A DNA stretch of 32,517 nt from Saccharothrix sp. ST-888 (lineage in GTDB: Bacteria; Actinomycetota; Actinomycetes; Streptomycetales; Streptomycetaceae), in NCBI RefSeq assembly GCF_000955975.1, contig NZ_JYJF01000084.1, forward strand, positions 1-32,517, in the 5' to 3' direction. Below the pieces are notes generated by a model, which worked only from the letters and a program-made list of their open reading frames with translations, had not been told where the DNA came from and did not search any database. Position numbers and translations under genes: made by a program. Positions 16,579-24,130 of the stretch are shown here, one piece after another (position 1 is the first letter of the stretch; the number at the start of each line of letters is the position of its first letter).

Positions 16579-16821
16579 TCAGAAGTTCTGGCAGTTGTTG
16601 CCGAAAGCCGGGTTCAGCAGACCGATCACGCTGATCGTGTTGCCGCACAGGTTGACCGGCACGTGCACCGGGACCTGGACGTTGTTGCCCGACAGCACGC
16701 CCGGGGAGTTGACCGCAGCGCCGTCGGCCTGCGCACCACCGTGGGCGGAGGCGACACCGGCGCCGGCCAGCGCCAGACCACCCGCAGCGGCGACAACGGC
16801 AACGATCTTCTTGACCTTCAT
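16579..16821 (-). CDS. chpH: Short chaplin ChpH
   Basis: An 80-residue secreted protein. The signal peptide (1 to about 26, ending GAGVASA) leaves a mature peptide of about 54 residues that is a single chaplin domain, with NSPGVLSGNNVQVPVHVPVN, Cys59, NTISVIGLLNPAFGNNC (Cys77) and the terminal QNF. Short chaplins assemble into amyloid fibrils at the air interface and lower surface tension for aerial growth; ChpH is one of the minimal essential set in S. coelicolor. AGGAGG lies 6 nt before the ATG. It is transcribed separately from the long chaplin. Confidence 0.95.
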   Translation of the reverse strand: MKVKKIVAVVAAAGGLALAGAGVASAHGGAQADGAAVNSPGVLSGNNVQVPVHVPVNLCGNTISVIGLLNPAFGNNCQNF

Positions 16822-17206
16822 GGTTCCTCCTGGCCGACCCCGGGTCGTCTCCGGGCGGCTCGTATCGATTCGTCATTCCACAGCCCGTTTCCGCGCTGCC
16901 ATATGGGTGAACGACGGCGTGGCAAACGGGGTACGGAGGCAGTCACCCATTCACCCGCAGCGGTGATATCTCGCACACATAATCGACCATTCATTCCGGG
17001 CCTTAACGTTTCTGCAGTGCCCTCGACGGCAAGCCTCAAGTCATTCGCTCCGACAATGCACCGACGTCACGCCGGGACCACGCCCACGACCACTCCCGCG
17101 ACCGCCTCGGCAACTGCCCGGTGACGCTTCGGCGACGGCGGTGGCTATGGCGGCCGCGGCGAGAGCTACGGCAACGCCGCGAACCGAGTGCCCCGGACAT
17201 GCGGAC
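16822..17206. other. chpH upstream region and gene-free spacer
   Basis: The first 170 nt are the most AT-rich part of the core half and carry the chpH promoter region, with an inverted pair of GGGTGAAYG motifs (16905-16913 and 16948-16956). Between 17,110 and 17,180 the plus strand could encode GDGGGYGGRGESYGN, but it has no start or homology. No gene is called. Confidence 0.5.
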
Positions 17207-17235
17207 GGCCCGCCCCCGTGGTGCAGGGGCGGGCC
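17207..17235 (-). terminator. Terminator of the M20 peptidase gene
   Basis: GGCCCGCCCC (17207-17216) and GGGGCGGGCC (17226-17235) are perfect arms with a 9-nt loop, 20 nt past the stop codon. Confidence 0.82.
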
Positions 17236-17255
17236 ATCCGTCGGGTGCAGGGCGC

Positions 17256-18593
17256 TCAGCAGGCGTCGATGAACCGGTCCAGCACCCGAACGCCGAACTT
17301 GAGCCCGTCCACCGGCACCCGCTCGTCCACACCGTGGAACATCCCGGCGAAGTCCAGCTCCGGCGGCAGCTGTAGCGGCGCGAAGCCGAAGCAGCGGATC
17401 CCCAGGTCGTGGAAGGACTTGGCATCCGTGCCGCCGGAGAGGCAGTACGGCACCGCGCGGGCGATCGGGTCCTCGGCGCGCAGCGCGGACTGCATCGCCG
17501 CCACCAGCGGCCCGTCGAAGTCGGTCTCGATAGCCTTGTCCGTGTGCAGGCTCTCGCGCTTCACGCGCGGGCCGAGCACGCTGTCCAGCTCGGCCAGGAA
17601 CTCGTCCTCGTAGCCGGGCAGGAAGCGCCCGTCCACGTGCGCGGTGGCCTGGCCGGGGATGACGTTCACCTTGTAGCCGGCGCCCAGCATGGTCGGCTGC
17701 GCGGTGTTGCGCAGCGTGGTGCCGATCATCTTGGCGATACCGCCGAGCACCCGGAGCGTCTCGTCCATGTTCTCCGGGTCCAGCTCGACCCCGAGCGCGT
17801 CCGACAGCTCGTTCAGGAAGGCCCGCACGGACTTGGTGATCCGCAGCGGGAACTGGTGCCGTCCGAGGCGGGCCACCGCCTCGCAGAGCTCGGTGATGGC
17901 GTTGTCGTTGTTCTCCATCGAACCGTGTCCGGCCCGGCCCTCGACCGTGAGCCGCATCCAGTGCATGCCCTTCTCGGCCGTCTCGATCAGGTAGAGCCGC
18001 ACATCGTTGTTGACCGTGAACGAGAAGCCGCCGACCTCGCCGATCGCCTCGGTGACGCCCTCGAACAGGTCCGGGTGCTTGTCCACCAGGAAGCGCGCGC
18101 CGTAGGTGCCGCCCGCCTCCTCGTCCGCGAGGAAGGCCAGCACGATGTCACGCGGAGGCTTCCGGCCGGTCCGCAGCCGGTCGCGGACGACCGCCAGGGT
18201 CATCGCATCCATGTCCTTCATGTCCACGGCGCCCCGGCCCCAGACGCAGCCGTCCGCGATCTCGCCGGCGAACGGGTCGTACGTCCAGTCGGCGGCGTTG
18301 GCCGGCACCACGTCGGTGTGGCCGTGGATCAGCAGACCGGGACGGGAGCGGTCCTCGCCCTCGATCCGGACCACGGTCGAGGCCCGCCCCTTGGCCGACT
18401 CGAAGATCTGCGGTTCCAGGCCGAACTCGGCCAGCTGCTCCGCGACGTACTCGGCCGCGCCCCGCTCCCCCGGACCCGAGCCGTCACCGTAGTTACTGGT
18501 GTCGATCCTGATCAGGTCGCGGCAGATCTCGGCGACCTCCGACTCAGCCGTCACACCCGGGGCAACCACCCGCTCCGCCTTCGACTCGCTCAT
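17256..18593 (-). CDS. M20/M25/M40-family metallopeptidase
   Basis: A 445-residue cytoplasmic di-zinc hydrolase from ATG 18593 (MSESKAERVV); GAGGTGGGAG precedes it, and the frame further upstream is noise. Zinc and catalytic residues are in place: LLIHGHTDVVPA (His92, Asp94), WGRGAVDMKDMDA (Asp124) and LADEEAGG (Glu158 catalytic base, Glu159). The C-terminal ends GIRCFGFAPLQL and FHGVDERVP contribute the last His. The dimerisation domain lies near 215-330. The family includes ArgE, DapE and carboxypeptidases; the physiological substrate is not evident. The gene follows the chaplins, as in S. coelicolor. Confidence 0.92.
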   Translation of the reverse strand: MSESKAERVVAPGVTAESEVAEICRDLIRIDTSNYGDGSGPGERGAAEYVAEQLAEFGLEPQIFESAKGRASTVVRIEGEDRSRPGLLIHGHTDVVPANAADWTYDPFAGEIADGCVWGRGAVDMKDMDAMTLAVVRDRLRTGRKPPRDIVLAFLADEEAGGTYGARFLVDKHPDLFEGVTEAIGEVGGFSFTVNNDVRLYLIETAEKGMHWMRLTVEGRAGHGSMENNDNAITELCEAVARLGRHQFPLRITKSVRAFLNELSDALGVELDPENMDETLRVLGGIAKMIGTTLRNTAQPTMLGAGYKVNVIPGQATAHVDGRFLPGYEDEFLAELDSVLGPRVKRESLHTDKAIETDFDGPLVAAMQSALRAEDPIARAVPYCLSGGTDAKSFHDLGIRCFGFAPLQLPPELDFAGMFHGVDERVPVDGLKFGVRVLDRFIDAC

Positions 18594-18754
18594 GCTCCCA
18601 CCTCGTCTCAGGCCCGCCCGGCGCATCTCCACGCCACCCCCGGCCCCACGGCCGCGGCCCTGCGGGCACGCTCCCGCCATCCTCCCCCAGCGACCGCCCC
18701 ACCCCAAGGGCAATCCCCCAGATCGAAGCCCGCCGGCCCCTGCCAGGGACGATT

Positions 18755-18783
18755 TTGGATCCTCAAGCCGATCTTGCTACAGT
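18755..18783 (+). promoter_or_regulatory. Promoter of tRNA-Leu
   Basis: TTGGAT (18755-18760) and TACAGT (18778-18783) are separated by exactly 17 nt, a good vegetative-sigma match, 50 nt before the tRNA. Confidence 0.65.
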
Positions 18784-18833
18784 TATGCATGTCAGCGCGG
18801 CACGGAAACGAAAGCCGCAAAGACAGACACCCA

Positions 18834-18921
18834 GTCCGGGTGGCGGAATGGCAGACGCGCTAGCTTGAGGTGCTAGTGCCCTTTATCGGGCGTGGGGGTT
18901 CAAGTCCCCCCTCGGACACCA
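18834..18921 (+). tRNA. tRNA-Leu(GAG), with encoded CCA
   Basis: Acceptor arms GTCCGGG (18834-18840) and CTCGGAC (18911-18917) pair with one G-T wobble, then discriminator A and genomic CCA (18919-18921). The anticodon stem CTAGC/GCTAG encloses TTGAGGT, giving anticodon GAG. A long variable arm (GCCC...GGGC) and the T loop GGTTCAAGTCC complete a class II leucine tRNA. It marks the boundary between the conserved core and the accessory region. Confidence 0.96.
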
Positions 18922-19199
18922 GCAGGAACCCCAGTTGATCTGGGGTTTTTCTGTTTTCCGGGCACGGTTGGGCAGTCACGTGACCAACACCGTGACCAAC
19001 GGGGTCGGAGCCAGCCGGTCAGACCAGGGCAGACAGTCCGAGTCGACGTACGTGGCGAAGCCCGGTGATCGGCTCCCCGGTGTCGCGGCCGTCGTCGTAC
19101 GGGACGCCGGCTTCGGCGGCGAGACATTCGGCGACGGCCTCCGCCTTCGCGCGGTGCCGTTGCGGCAGTCGGCATCGAAGCTGATCGCCCTCCCGGGCG
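18922..19199. other. Scrambled region behind the tRNA, with tandem CGTGACCAAC
   Basis: Past the tRNA terminator, CGTGACCAAC occurs at 18979-18988 and 18991-19000, a 12-nt-period direct repeat. Direct repeats beside a tRNA 3' end are typical of integrase arm sites, so this may be a remnant attachment region. The minus strand at about 19019-19190 has a coding-like stretch (KAEAVAECLAAEAGVPYDD) that I cannot assign. No integrase gene is present in the window. Confidence 0.35.
18927..18956 (+). terminator. Rho-independent terminator of tRNA-Leu
   Basis: AACCCCAG (18927-18934) and CTGGGGTT (18940-18947) with loop TTGAT are followed by a T-rich run (TTTCTGTTTT). Confidence 0.9.
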
Positions 19200-19311
19200 C
19201 ATAGCGGCGTAGCACGTGCTGCTCGACGTCCTCGGATGCAGCGGACTGACTGAGCAACACGTACCGGCTGACGAGCCGCGTGAAGATCAGGTGGATGAGG
19301 CGCAGCGACAC
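19200..19311 (-). pseudogene. Transposase (integrase-core type) N-terminal fragment
   Basis: From 19311 leftward the frame reads MSLRLIHLIFTRLVSRYVLLSQSAASEDVEQHVLRRY, which resembles the first 40 residues of the integrase-core transposases common in Streptomyces (typical form: LRLIYLIF...SSAAKDAEILVLRHEVAVLRR). After LRR the frame passes into unrelated sequence, so the DDE core is gone. It is a relic of an insertion near the tRNA. Confidence 0.6.
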
Positions 19312-19394
19312 GACTCACGATCATGCCTTGATCGCAACGCCGCACACATCGTCCCTGGCCACAGAAGTAGGCCCGGTTCTGGAGCCCCACAGCA

Positions 19395-19429
19395 CAGGTG
19401 GGCACGGCTGCCGCCACGATGCCCACCTG
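19395..19429 (-). terminator. Hairpin downstream of the solute-binding protein gene
   Basis: CAGGTGGGCA (19395-19404) and TGCCCACCTG (19420-19429) form a perfect 10-bp stem, 12 nt past the stop of the leftward gene. Confidence 0.75.
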
Positions 19430-19440
19430 GCGCCGGAGGT

Positions 19441-20343
19441 TCAGCTGCTCCCATTGACGACGGAGTTGTGGACCGCGCCTGCGGACAGCTGCCGTTTCGC
19501 GAGGATGCCTTCGTACGTGCTGTCCACGACGAGCGAGTTGATCGCCTTCGTCAGGATGTCCCGCAGTACGCTGTCGCTCTTGCGGACGGCGATCCCGTAG
19601 GGCCGCGGCTGCAGTTGGGGACCGGCGAGATCGAAGGCCCGCCCGCCGTCGACGGTCTGGGTGTTGTACAGCGCCTTCGGGTAGTCGGTGAGGTACGCGT
19701 CCGCTTGGCCGCTGTGCAGATCGGCCAGCGCCTCCGCGTCGGCGTTCGTCGCCAGGACCTTGAGGGGCCTGCCGAGGTGCTCGCACGGCTTCTGTTGGCG
19801 GGTGGCGAGATCGTCGTGAATGGTTCCCTTCTTCACCGCGACGGACCTGCCGCACAGGTCGTCGATCTTGGAAAGCTTCTCGGGGTTCCCCTTACCGACC
19901 ACTATCCCGATGCCGGCCATGAAGTAGTCCACGAAGTCGACGCCTTCGTTGATCTGCTTGTTGTCCTTGTCCACGCCCTGCTCGCGCTCGCGGGTGTCGG
20001 TGATCCCCGACATCGCGATGTCGTACTGCTTGTCCAGCAGCCCGGGGAGCACGTTCGCGAAGGGACCGACGTCCTGGAACTCGAATGTGACACCGAGCAC
20101 CTTCTCCAGGGCGGCGGCGATGTCGGGATCGACGCCGCCCGGCTGTCCATCCGGGGTCCGGAAGATCACCGGGGCGGCTGTGAACGACGCGCCCACCCGG
20201 ATCACCCCGGCTTTGCGGATCGCCTCGGGCAGCTGGTCGTGCAGGGAGGCCTTACCACCGCCCACGCCGCAGGCGCTCAGCAGTAGAGCACCGGTGGTAG
20301 CGGCGGCGATGGCGCCGCTGCGGCGGCTGATGGAGGGGTCCAT
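19441..20343 (-). CDS. Orphan ABC-type amino-acid-binding lipoprotein
   Basis: A 300-residue family 3 solute-binding protein from ATG 20343, with GGGAG 7 nt upstream. The signal sequence ends in a lipobox LLLSAC (lipidated Cys25), so it is tethered outside the membrane. The body shows the family pattern: GVIRVGASF, PGGVDPDIAAALEKVLGVTFEFQDV, QYDIAMSGITDTRERE, VDFVDYFMAGIGIVVGKGN, VAVKKGT and ADAYLTDYP. Binding is probably of a polar amino acid or similar small solute. No permease or ATPase gene is adjacent, so it must use a transporter encoded elsewhere, or act as a sensor. It lies on the accessory side of tRNA-Leu. Confidence 0.88.
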   Translation of the reverse strand: MDPSISRRSGAIAAATTGALLLSACGVGGGKASLHDQLPEAIRKAGVIRVGASFTAAPVIFRTPDGQPGGVDPDIAAALEKVLGVTFEFQDVGPFANVLPGLLDKQYDIAMSGITDTREREQGVDKDNKQINEGVDFVDYFMAGIGIVVGKGNPEKLSKIDDLCGRSVAVKKGTIHDDLATRQQKPCEHLGRPLKVLATNADAEALADLHSGQADAYLTDYPKALYNTQTVDGGRAFDLAGPQLQPRPYGIAVRKSDSVLRDILTKAINSLVVDSTYEGILAKRQLSAGAVHNSVVNGSS

Positions 20344-20677
20344 CTTCGCTTCTCCCGGGTGGTCGATGCACAGTGCCGGGGTTCGGGACACGGCGGCAGA
20401 CCTCGCCGACAGTGCCCCACCGGCCCCGTTCCGGTGAGACAGCATCCCGCCCGCCGACGCGGCCGGGCCGACGCCCAGCAGCACCCGGAGGCAGGGAGGC
20501 TGGCCAGACTATAACGGCCATGGCCACGTCAGTTTCCATCGGGGGGCCACGAGCGGCGGGCCGCCGATCCGACGCGCGGGTCAGGCGATGGCGTCCGCGA
20601 CCACGTGCGGGCGCAAGGCCCCAGCGAGAGCGTGGGCCACCTGCTCGATTAGAGCGTCGACTCACCTGGACTGAGAG
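20344..20677. other. Spacer upstream of the lipoprotein gene, candidate promoter
   Basis: On the minus strand TATAGT (20513-20508) is a near-perfect -10 element about 165 nt before the lipoprotein start; no good -35 is seen. The minus strand near 20,580-20,660 can encode VDALIEQVAHALAGALRPHVVADAIA but has no start codon after an upstream stop. It may be a gene relic. Nothing else is supported. Confidence 0.4.
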
Positions 20678-21413
20678 CTATCGTCCGGAAGTCCCATATC
20701 GTCGCCCGAGCACGCTGACCTCGCCCTGGTCCGTGAGGAGGTAGCTTCCAGTCTGTCCCTCAACACAGGCCACCTGCCGTCGCTCACCGGTCTCCAGGAG
20801 AACCATCGGGCTGTGGAGTCCCATGTGTGCTTCGCTCGCCGTCGGCATGATCCAGATAGACACGTTGCGCTTCCGGGCGTGCCCCAGGAGCCGTTGCAAT
20901 TGCTCTCTCAGCACGATGGGGCCGCCAACTGGCCGTTGTAGTGCGACTTCCTCGAACCACGAACCCGAAGACGACAGTGGCGCGGTCGAGCAATGGCTGC
21001 CGTTCGGGCCGAACCTGCAGTCTCCGCTCCAGTGTTTCGCCATCCAGAGGCGGGCAGTGGGCCATGAGCAGGGCACGTGCATAGTCCTCGGTTTGGAGTA
21101 GCCCGGGGATGGGTTGCTTCTCGTAGGAGTACTCGCTCACCGCCTCCGCCTCCAGCAGCGCGAAGTCCTGGAACCACACTGGGCACCGCGCCTGCGCAAG
21201 GTATGGCGCACCCGCCTTCAGCACTCCGCCCCCGAGCGCCTCACCCGCCCGCTCGATGAAGTCCTGCTTCGGCACCCGTTGGCTCTACTCAACCGAGGCG
21301 ACTCGACTCCGAGAAGCCGAACTACTCGCCCAACTCGGCCTGTGTGAGCCCGGACCGCGTCCGGAACAGTCGTAGCTGCTTGCCGGAATACCTCGGCGCC
21401 GCCGACTCTCCGT
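20678..21413 (-). pseudogene. XRE-family DUF5753 regulator, multiply disrupted
   Basis: Pieces of one regulator lie in different minus frames. GKQLRLFRTRSGLTQAELGE (a Cro/C1 helix-turn-helix start) runs into a TAG at 21324-21322. After a frame change comes VASVE, then a TAG at 21287-21285, then SQRVPKQDFIERAGEALGGG and the DUF5753 part to VVFGFV near 20957. A 1-nt shift then continues as FEEVALQRPVGGPIVLREQL to YGTSGR and the stop at 20678. At least two amber stops and two frameshifts, and no in-frame start, make it clearly dead. Intact homologs in Streptomyces usually stand beside a HATPase gene, as here, and are often followed by DUF397, which is missing. Confidence 0.82.
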
Positions 21414-21416
21414 GAT

Positions 21417-21848
21417 TTGCAGTTCAGCTCCACCCCACGTGGCGCCCACCTCGCCCGTCATCTCGCGCTCGACCACCTCGCCGCCGGGGGCCGCCCGCGC
21501 TGCAGCGACACCTCCGACACCGTCGCGCTTCTGGTCGCCGAGCTCGCCGCCAACGCCGTCCGCCACGGACTCACGCCCGGACGTGACTTCCATCTCCGAC
21601 TCAACATCGACCCCACAACCGCGACCACCCGGATCGAGGTCTCCGACGCCTGCGGCGAGCGGTCGGCACGGCTCGCCGAAACCCCGTCACCCGAGGCCGA
21701 GTCCGGTCGCGGCCTGCGTCTCGTCGATATCCTCGCCACGTGCTGGGGCAGCGTCGCCCGGCATCCGATCGGCAAGACCGTCTGGTGTGAAATCGACCTC
21801 CCCCAGGAGTGTGCAGCGGCATCGCCGCGCCCTACGAGTGGTACCTGA
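21417..21848 (+). CDS. ATP-binding protein, anti-sigma/HATPase_c_2 type
   Basis: A 143-residue protein from TTG 21417 (MQFSSTPRGAHLARHLA), the family-typical N-terminus; the ribosome site is weak. GHKL ATPase motifs are present: N box ELAANAVRHG (42-51, Asn46), G1-like VSDACG (Asp78) and G2 SGRGLRLVD (97-104). Proteins of this kind are RsbW/SpoIIAB relatives that are very numerous in Streptomyces and may bind sigma factors or anti-anti-sigma factors. It is divergent from a dead XRE regulator, so the usual pair is broken and the gene may be in early decay or independent. It converges on the 421-aa gene with only 2 nt between stops. Confidence 0.82.
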   Translation: MQFSSTPRGAHLARHLALDHLAAGGRPRCSDTSDTVALLVAELAANAVRHGLTPGRDFHLRLNIDPTTATTRIEVSDACGERSARLAETPSPEAESGRGLRLVDILATCWGSVARHPIGKTVWCEIDLPQECAAASPRPTSGT

Positions 21849-21850
21849 GT

Positions 21851-23116
21851 TCACCGGCCGGCGCGCTTCCAGGCGTGCACGAACTCGCGGTACAGGAAGC
21901 GTTGGAAGGGCTGGGCTCCGGAGAACCCGAACTGCTTGCCGATCGTCCTCGCGCCGAACCACAACCCGCTGACCACCGGCACGCCCGCCGCGGCCTCGGC
22001 GACCGAGGCGACGGAGGCCACCAGTTCACGCTCCACCGAGGACATCTCGACCCTGCGCAGTCCGAGGCGTTCGAGCAGCTGCCGCTTGACACCTTCGATG
22101 TCCCGCGCGAGGCGGAGGTAGTCCTCGTCCGTGACGCACCGTTCGACGGCGTACCGCAGGGCGGCCGCCCGGGTCCGGTACTCGCGTATCCGGCTCACGA
22201 TCAGGCCGATCCACTCGGCATCCGACAGCCTGCCCGTGTCTGCGGGTACCCAGAGCCGCCCGCCGAGCAGGGGAAGCTCCAGCTGGAGGAGCTGCAGGCG
22301 GTGCGACTCCTCCTCCCCGGCTGCCTCGCTCAGGGTGTCGTGGATGCCGCGGACGGCCTGGATGATGTCGAGCACCGTGCTGTCCGCGACGCCGTCGCGG
22401 GTGAGGTCGAAGGTGAGGGAGAAGTCCCGGCGCAGCGGGTGGGACTGGTACGAGATCGCGTCGGCCTCGGCCCTCGCCCGGTACTTCATGCCGCGGGCGA
22501 GGGTGGCCATGAGGTACTTGCCCTGCCCGGGGGCTGCGATCTCGCGCAGCGGCCCGGCCAGGATGACGGCTGCCGCTCGGGCCCACTCTCCGAAGGCATC
22601 CTCCTCCACACCGTCGCGGGTGGGGATCCGGTCACCGTGGTGGCCGACGGCCCCGCGCACCTGGCGCTCCTGGAAGGCACTCCAGTCCCGGATGCGGACC
22701 GACAGAGCCGTCTGTCCTCCCGCGCTCGCCTCGTCGATGACGAAGGCCTGTTCGACGAAGCGGGCCATGCTGGTGATGCCGTGCACGCTCTCCAGATCGC
22801 GGATGGCGCGGGTCTCGAGCTGCTCGGCCGCCTGCTGCTGGGGCAGGGTCAGGTACAACGGGTTGAGGAGTCCGGCCCGCATCAGCTCGCGGAGCAGCAG
22901 CGGGCGTTCCCCGAAGTCCTCGGGGCGCGGGGTCTGCAGGACCGGATGGGACACGCAGACCCTGGACATGAAGATCAGCGACTGCACGACCTCGACGAAG
23001 CACTGGCGGGCGAACGGGTCCTCGGGCTGGCCACCGCGGTTCTGGGCGAGAAGGAAGTCCTCGGCACTGATGAGCGACGTGACGTCTATCAGGACATCGG
23101 TGCTCCGCTGAATCAT
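21851..23116 (-). CDS. Unknown 421-residue protein coupled to the IMPase-like gene
   Basis: I do not recognise a family. The 421-residue protein is soluble-looking, mostly helical and without a signal peptide. It opens STDVLIDVTSLISAEDFLLAQNRGG, has a long helical middle (LYLTLPQQQAAEQLETRAIRDLE), a central FGEWARAAAVILAGPLREIAAPGQGKYLMATLARGMKYRARAEADA, and ends GFSGAQPFQRFLYREFVHAWKRAGR with a basic aromatic tail. No P-loop, nuclease or zinc motif is visible. The ATG at 23116 overlaps the stop of the upstream gene as ATGA, so the two are translated together, which points to a shared job. Coding character is good in GC3. Confidence 0.75.
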   Translation of the reverse strand: MIQRSTDVLIDVTSLISAEDFLLAQNRGGQPEDPFARQCFVEVVQSLIFMSRVCVSHPVLQTPRPEDFGERPLLLRELMRAGLLNPLYLTLPQQQAAEQLETRAIRDLESVHGITSMARFVEQAFVIDEASAGGQTALSVRIRDWSAFQERQVRGAVGHHGDRIPTRDGVEEDAFGEWARAAAVILAGPLREIAAPGQGKYLMATLARGMKYRARAEADAISYQSHPLRRDFSLTFDLTRDGVADSTVLDIIQAVRGIHDTLSEAAGEEESHRLQLLQLELPLLGGRLWVPADTGRLSDAEWIGLIVSRIREYRTRAAALRYAVERCVTDEDYLRLARDIEGVKRQLLERLGLRRVEMSSVERELVASVASVAEAAAGVPVVSGLWFGARTIGKQFGFSGAQPFQRFLYREFVHAWKRAGR

Positions 23117-23958
23117 GCGCGCGCCGCTCCCAGGAACCAGGCGACCGCCTCCGGGCGGCCCATGACCGTGGACTCGAAGACGGGCTCCGCCCTGCTCAGC
23201 AGGTCGGCCCCGAGCGGGAGCGGCTTGCCGTCCTCGTCGCAGCTACGCAGTCCGGCCGCTGCGCCGAGGCAGAGCCCGGCCAGACCGTCCCAGACTTTCT
23301 GGCGGCGCCGCCAGAACAGGTCGAAAGCGGGAGCCGGCGGGTCCGTACGGCCCGCCAGGTCGACGACGGTGCGCACCATGTCGAGGGTCTGTGAGGTGGT
23401 CCGCACCTTCAACTCGTACCCCGCCGCTGCCGCCGCAGCGTCGAAGGGCCGCTCCGGGTCGCCCTCGCTGCGGGTCGCGGAGATCCACCGCACGGGTCCG
23501 GAACCGGCGGGACTACCGTCCAACAGCACCTGCCGCTGCCGTACGTCCGCCGTGACCAGCAGGGGCGTGCGGCCGGCGCCCAGCTCGGGCGCGAGGACGA
23601 AGGCCGCGACCGGCTGCCAGTCCTCCAGTAGGCACACCACCGAGCAGAACTCGGTCCGGTCGGCCCGGACGAACTCCGCCGTGCCGTCGATCGGATCGAT
23701 CACCCAGACCCGGCCTGCGGACGCGGCCACCTCCTCGCGAGTGCCGGTGCGCTCGTCCTCCTCAGCGATGATCACTGCGTCGGGTTCGAGTTCGAGCACC
23801 GCGTCGATGATGAGATTCTGCACGGCGACGTCCGCTTCGGTGAGTAGCGTCCGGTCGGGCTTGATCTCGACCGGCAACTCGGCAATACGGCTTCGGTACT
23901 GGGCGAACACCGGCAGGAGCCGCTCTTCGAGCGTGTTCCAGAGTGAAGTGACGGACAT
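23113..23958 (-). CDS. Inositol monophosphatase-family phosphatase
   Basis: A 281-residue protein from ATG 23958 (MSVTSLWNTLEERLLPVF); a GGGGG element precedes it, and the longer frame to 24024 is Arg-rich noise. Metal-site residues of the Li+-sensitive phosphatase fold are present: TEADVAVQ (Asp43), AEEDE (Glu66/67), VWVIDPIDGT (Asp88, Asp91) and VWDGLAGLCLGAAAG (C-terminal Asp). The family includes inositol-1-phosphatase, histidinol-phosphatase and CysQ-type 3',5'-bisphosphate nucleotidase, and the sequence alone does not decide between them. It is the first gene of a two-gene operon with the unknown 421-residue protein. Confidence 0.85.
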   Translation of the reverse strand: MSVTSLWNTLEERLLPVFAQYRSRIAELPVEIKPDRTLLTEADVAVQNLIIDAVLELEPDAVIIAEEDERTGTREEVAASAGRVWVIDPIDGTAEFVRADRTEFCSVVCLLEDWQPVAAFVLAPELGAGRTPLLVTADVRQRQVLLDGSPAGSGPVRWISATRSEGDPERPFDAAAAAAGYELKVRTTSQTLDMVRTVVDLAGRTDPPAPAFDLFWRRRQKVWDGLAGLCLGAAAGLRSCDEDGKPLPLGADLLSRAEPVFESTVMGRPEAVAWFLGAARA

Positions 23959-24130
23959 GGCGTGTACCCCCGTGCTGCGGTCACCGATCCGATGGAGGCG
24001 CCGCCGAGACTGACGCCTCGTCAAATCGTGTCACAGCGGGACGCGCGGTCGATAGAGCACGGTCGAACCGGCGGTACGGGACCGATGACGATCCGTCGGA
24101 GCGCAGTCGGCTGCGCCCGCGCCTCTCGGT

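Noticed and set aside
17110..17180. Plus-strand Gly/Tyr-rich frame GDGGGYGGRGESYGN
   Set aside because: No start or ribosome site and no match to chaplins or rodlins; probably composition.
18935..19204. Small plus-strand gene directly after tRNA-Leu, possibly an integrase end
   Set aside because: No recombinase motifs (R-H-R-Y) in any frame, and the start overlaps the tRNA terminator.
20580..20660. Minus-strand fragment VDALIEQVAHALAGALRPHVVADAIA
   Set aside because: Looks coding but has an in-frame stop just upstream and no start codon; too short to assign, noted only as a possible relic.
21809..24013. Open plus frame of 734 codons opposite the IMPase operon
   Set aside because: Antisense shadow: no ribosome site, and the minus strand carries the DPIDGT phosphatase and its coupled partner.
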